Source: Planctomycetota bacterium
GTDB taxonomy: Bacteria; Planctomycetota; Brocadiia; Brocadiales; Brocadiaceae
Reading direction: 5' to 3'
Assembly (NCBI GenBank): GCA_016873165.1
Contig: VGXV01000011.1
Location: 1 to 64,000, forward strand
DNA length: 64,000 bases
The translations under genes were made by a program, and so were the position numbers. A model generated the notes under the pieces. The model saw nothing but the letters and a program-made list of their open reading frames with translations, was not told the DNA's origin and ran no database searches. This document shows positions 62,589 to 64,000 of the stretch, piece after piece (within the stretch, counting starts at the first letter, position 1; every line of letters starts with the position of its first letter).

Positions 62589-63578
62589 ATGAAAAACCTT
62601 CTTTGCCTTCACGGACTCGGCTGCGGCGGCGATACAATCTCCCTCCTGAACGCCGAAGAACCGGATTTGCTGACCGCCCTTGAAATGCTTGAGATAAACG
62701 TTGCATGGCACCCCTCCATCTCACTTGAAAAGGGCGACGACGTCAAACAAATCTGCGCCGATTTTGCCAGCGGGAAACGTAGCCTGGATTTATTTATTGT
62801 GGAAGGCGCCGTTCCGACGGGGCCGGACGGCACCGGGCGTATCTTTGAATTTCTCGACAGGCCATTCATTGACTGGGTCAGGGACCTGGCGGCCGTCGCG
62901 GAATACACTATCGCCGTAGGCACGTGCGCGACTTCCGGCGGCATTCCCTCGGCAAACCCGAACCCTACCGGGGCAAACGGTCTGCAATTCACGCGGGATA
63001 AAACCGGCGGCATTCTTGGGACAGACTACCGGTCTAAGGCAGGTTTTCCCGTGATAAATATCCCTGGATGCCCGTCCCATCCCGACTGGATACTGGAATC
63101 GCTTTATCTTATTGCTACAGGAAAACTACTCCATGAGCATCTTGACTACGCAAACCGTCCCGCCCATTTTTTCAATAATCTCGCCCACCACTCCTGCCCA
63201 AGAAACGAGTTCTATGAATTTAAGGCGTCCGCTGAAGAATTCGGGCAGATGGGCTGTCTGTTCGAGCGCCTGGGCTGCCGGGGCACTCAGTGCGAATCCG
63301 ACTGCAATATCCGCCTGTGGCTTGGCAGGACGGGTTCCTGCACAAGGGGTGGTTATCCATGCATATCATGCACCTCACAGAATTTTCCTCTTCCGGATAT
63401 TAACTATTTCAAAACCGAGACCATGGCAGGCGTGCCAAAGGCCCTGCCGAAAGACGTGCCAAAGGCATGGTACATAGGCATGGTCGGGCTTGCGAAAATG
63501 GCAACGCCGGAACGTCTGAAGATAAACGCCGTTTCTACACAGAACAAATACCGTAAAAAAGGAGAGGGTCAATCATGA
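62589..63578 (+). CDS. [NiFe] hydrogenase small subunit, group 2/1h-like
   Basis: The Fe-S subunit (329 aa) without a Tat signal, so probably cytoplasmic. The proximal cluster motif reads GLGCGGDTISLLNAEE: C12 then Asp15 where CxxC is normal; the other ligands are C113 (GTCATSGGIP) and C161 (NIPGCPSHPDW). The medial/distal cluster region has HHSCPRN, GCLFERLGC and PCISC. The close pattern to cyanobacterial HupS/HupU proteins (HPSISLEKGDDV, LQFTRDKTGG, VINIPGCP) suggests group 2 or 1h; the group cannot be fixed by eye. ATG 62589 has AGGAGAT upstream. Overlaps the large subunit by 4 nt. Confidence 0.92.
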   Translation: MKNLLCLHGLGCGGDTISLLNAEEPDLLTALEMLEINVAWHPSISLEKGDDVKQICADFASGKRSLDLFIVEGAVPTGPDGTGRIFEFLDRPFIDWVRDLAAVAEYTIAVGTCATSGGIPSANPNPTGANGLQFTRDKTGGILGTDYRSKAGFPVINIPGCPSHPDWILESLYLIATGKLLHEHLDYANRPAHFFNNLAHHSCPRNEFYEFKASAEEFGQMGCLFERLGCRGTQCESDCNIRLWLGRTGSCTRGGYPCISCTSQNFPLPDINYFKTETMAGVPKALPKDVPKAWYIGMVGLAKMATPERLKINAVSTQNKYRKKGEGQS

Positions 63579-64000
63579 GCAAGACAATATCCATTTCTCC
63601 GTTTAACAGGGTTGAGGGCGATTTAAAAATTAAGGTGAAAATAGAGGACGGCAGGGTGGCGGACGCCAGGGCGTCCGGAACTATGTTCCGCGGATTTGAG
63701 CAGATACTCAAAGGGCATTTCCCGGAGGACGCCGTCATTTATACGCCCAGGATATGCGGCATTTGCTCCATATCGCACTCAGTCGCGTCCTCCAATGCGC
63801 TCGCGGCTATTTCAGAGGCGTTTGTCCCTTCAAGGAACGGACAGCTTGCAAAAAATATAAGCCACGCGACGGAAAACGCCATGAGCCATATTACGCAGTT
63901 TTATCTCTATTTTGGACCCGACCTCCTGAATAAAAAATATACCGGTTTTACGTATTATCCGGCCATGGAAAAACAGATGACGGGGTTAAAAGGGGAATCG
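63575..64000 (+). CDS. [NiFe] hydrogenase large subunit, partial (runs off window)
   Basis: The catalytic subunit, first ~142 residues only. ATGA overlaps the small subunit stop. The L1 motif is NRVEGDLKIKV (Asp replaces the His of the more usual EGH) and the L2 motif RICGICSISHS supplies the first nickel cysteines. The second CxxC near the C-terminus lies beyond the window. RVEGDL with this L2 fits group 2/1h rather than periplasmic group 1 enzymes. Confidence 0.93.
   Translation, partial: MSKTISISPFNRVEGDLKIKVKIEDGRVADARASGTMFRGFEQILKGHFPEDAVIYTPRICGICSISHSVASSNALAAISEAFVPSRNGQLAKNISHATENAMSHITQFYLYFGPDLLNKKYTGFTYYPAMEKQMTGLKGES

Overview
The window is about 64 kb of a Gram-negative bacterial chromosome of moderately low GC (roughly 40% in most places). 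It carries flagellar genes, an LptB-like ATPase, cysteine biosynthesis, lepA, signal peptidase I, lysS, several large sensory proteins, many small palindromic repeats, and toxin-antitoxin modules. Signal peptidase with zinc ribbons, a Gld-type ABC transporter next to a DUF4340 protein, a FliW/CsrA pair and a strict-anaerobe type of hydrogenase maturation set suggest to me a planctomycete of the anammox order Brocadiales (Kuenenia/Brocadia-like). This is an impression from gene content, not a demonstrated placement. No rRNA, tRNA or CRISPR was recognised.

Layout. (1) 1-5655: the right part of an integrated mobile element: ribbon-helix-helix-like protein, primase-polymerase/helicase, small zinc-ribbon and PC4-like DNA-binding proteins, excisionase, adenine methylase and tyrosine integrase. 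(2) 6023-11116: flagellar hook-filament block flgJ-flgN-flgK-flgL followed by the regulators fliW and csrA, then a TPR protein. (3) 12290-16008, minus strand: zinc alcohol dehydrogenase, LsrF/DhnA-type aldolase, and a translationally coupled cysK-cysE pair. (4) 16237-28500: omega-like RNA polymerase subunit, a Gld-type ABC exporter operon with DUF4340, an HtrA/DegP protease whose signal peptide is encoded by a perfect hairpin, a diguanylate cyclase, a DUF4143 ATPase and a polysaccharide flippase. (5) 28806-39831: a dense housekeeping run (ROK kinase, lepA, a very unusual signal peptidase I, lptB-like, LysM/M23-like lipoprotein, FmdB, HIT, ispD, hemerythrin, DUF1080, lysS, orphan hicB) broken by small inverted-repeat elements. 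(6) 40111-53917: short RecQ, a truncated HD-GYP gene, a giant hybrid histidine kinase, a double-Cache chemoreceptor, and an HD-GYP/LuxR pair of response regulators, separated by long palindrome-rich spacers. (7) 54430-56673: tex. (8) 56840-64000: a higher-GC hydrogenase locus.

The most interesting part is the last. A [NiFe] hydrogenase small and large subunit (large subunit cut by the window end) are preceded by hypA, hypB, a genuine hydG (with the CxxC-x22-C auxiliary cluster motif) and a fused hypC-hydE. HydE and HydG normally build the active site of [FeFe] hydrogenases; here, within what is visible, the only hydrogenase is [NiFe]. The small subunit also has Asp where the second Cys of the proximal cluster motif is normally found. 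Together this suggests a possible alternative CO/cyanide supply route for a [NiFe] enzyme. Two AT-rich toxin-antitoxin modules are interleaved with these genes.

The second unusual layer is the repeats: at least two families of non-coding inverted-repeat elements, two copies of which have what look like target-site duplications (9 bp at 35459/35645 and 8 bp at 46378/46702), and a set of unrelated palindromic units that each begin with the same 10-bp sequence GGAATTTCAA.
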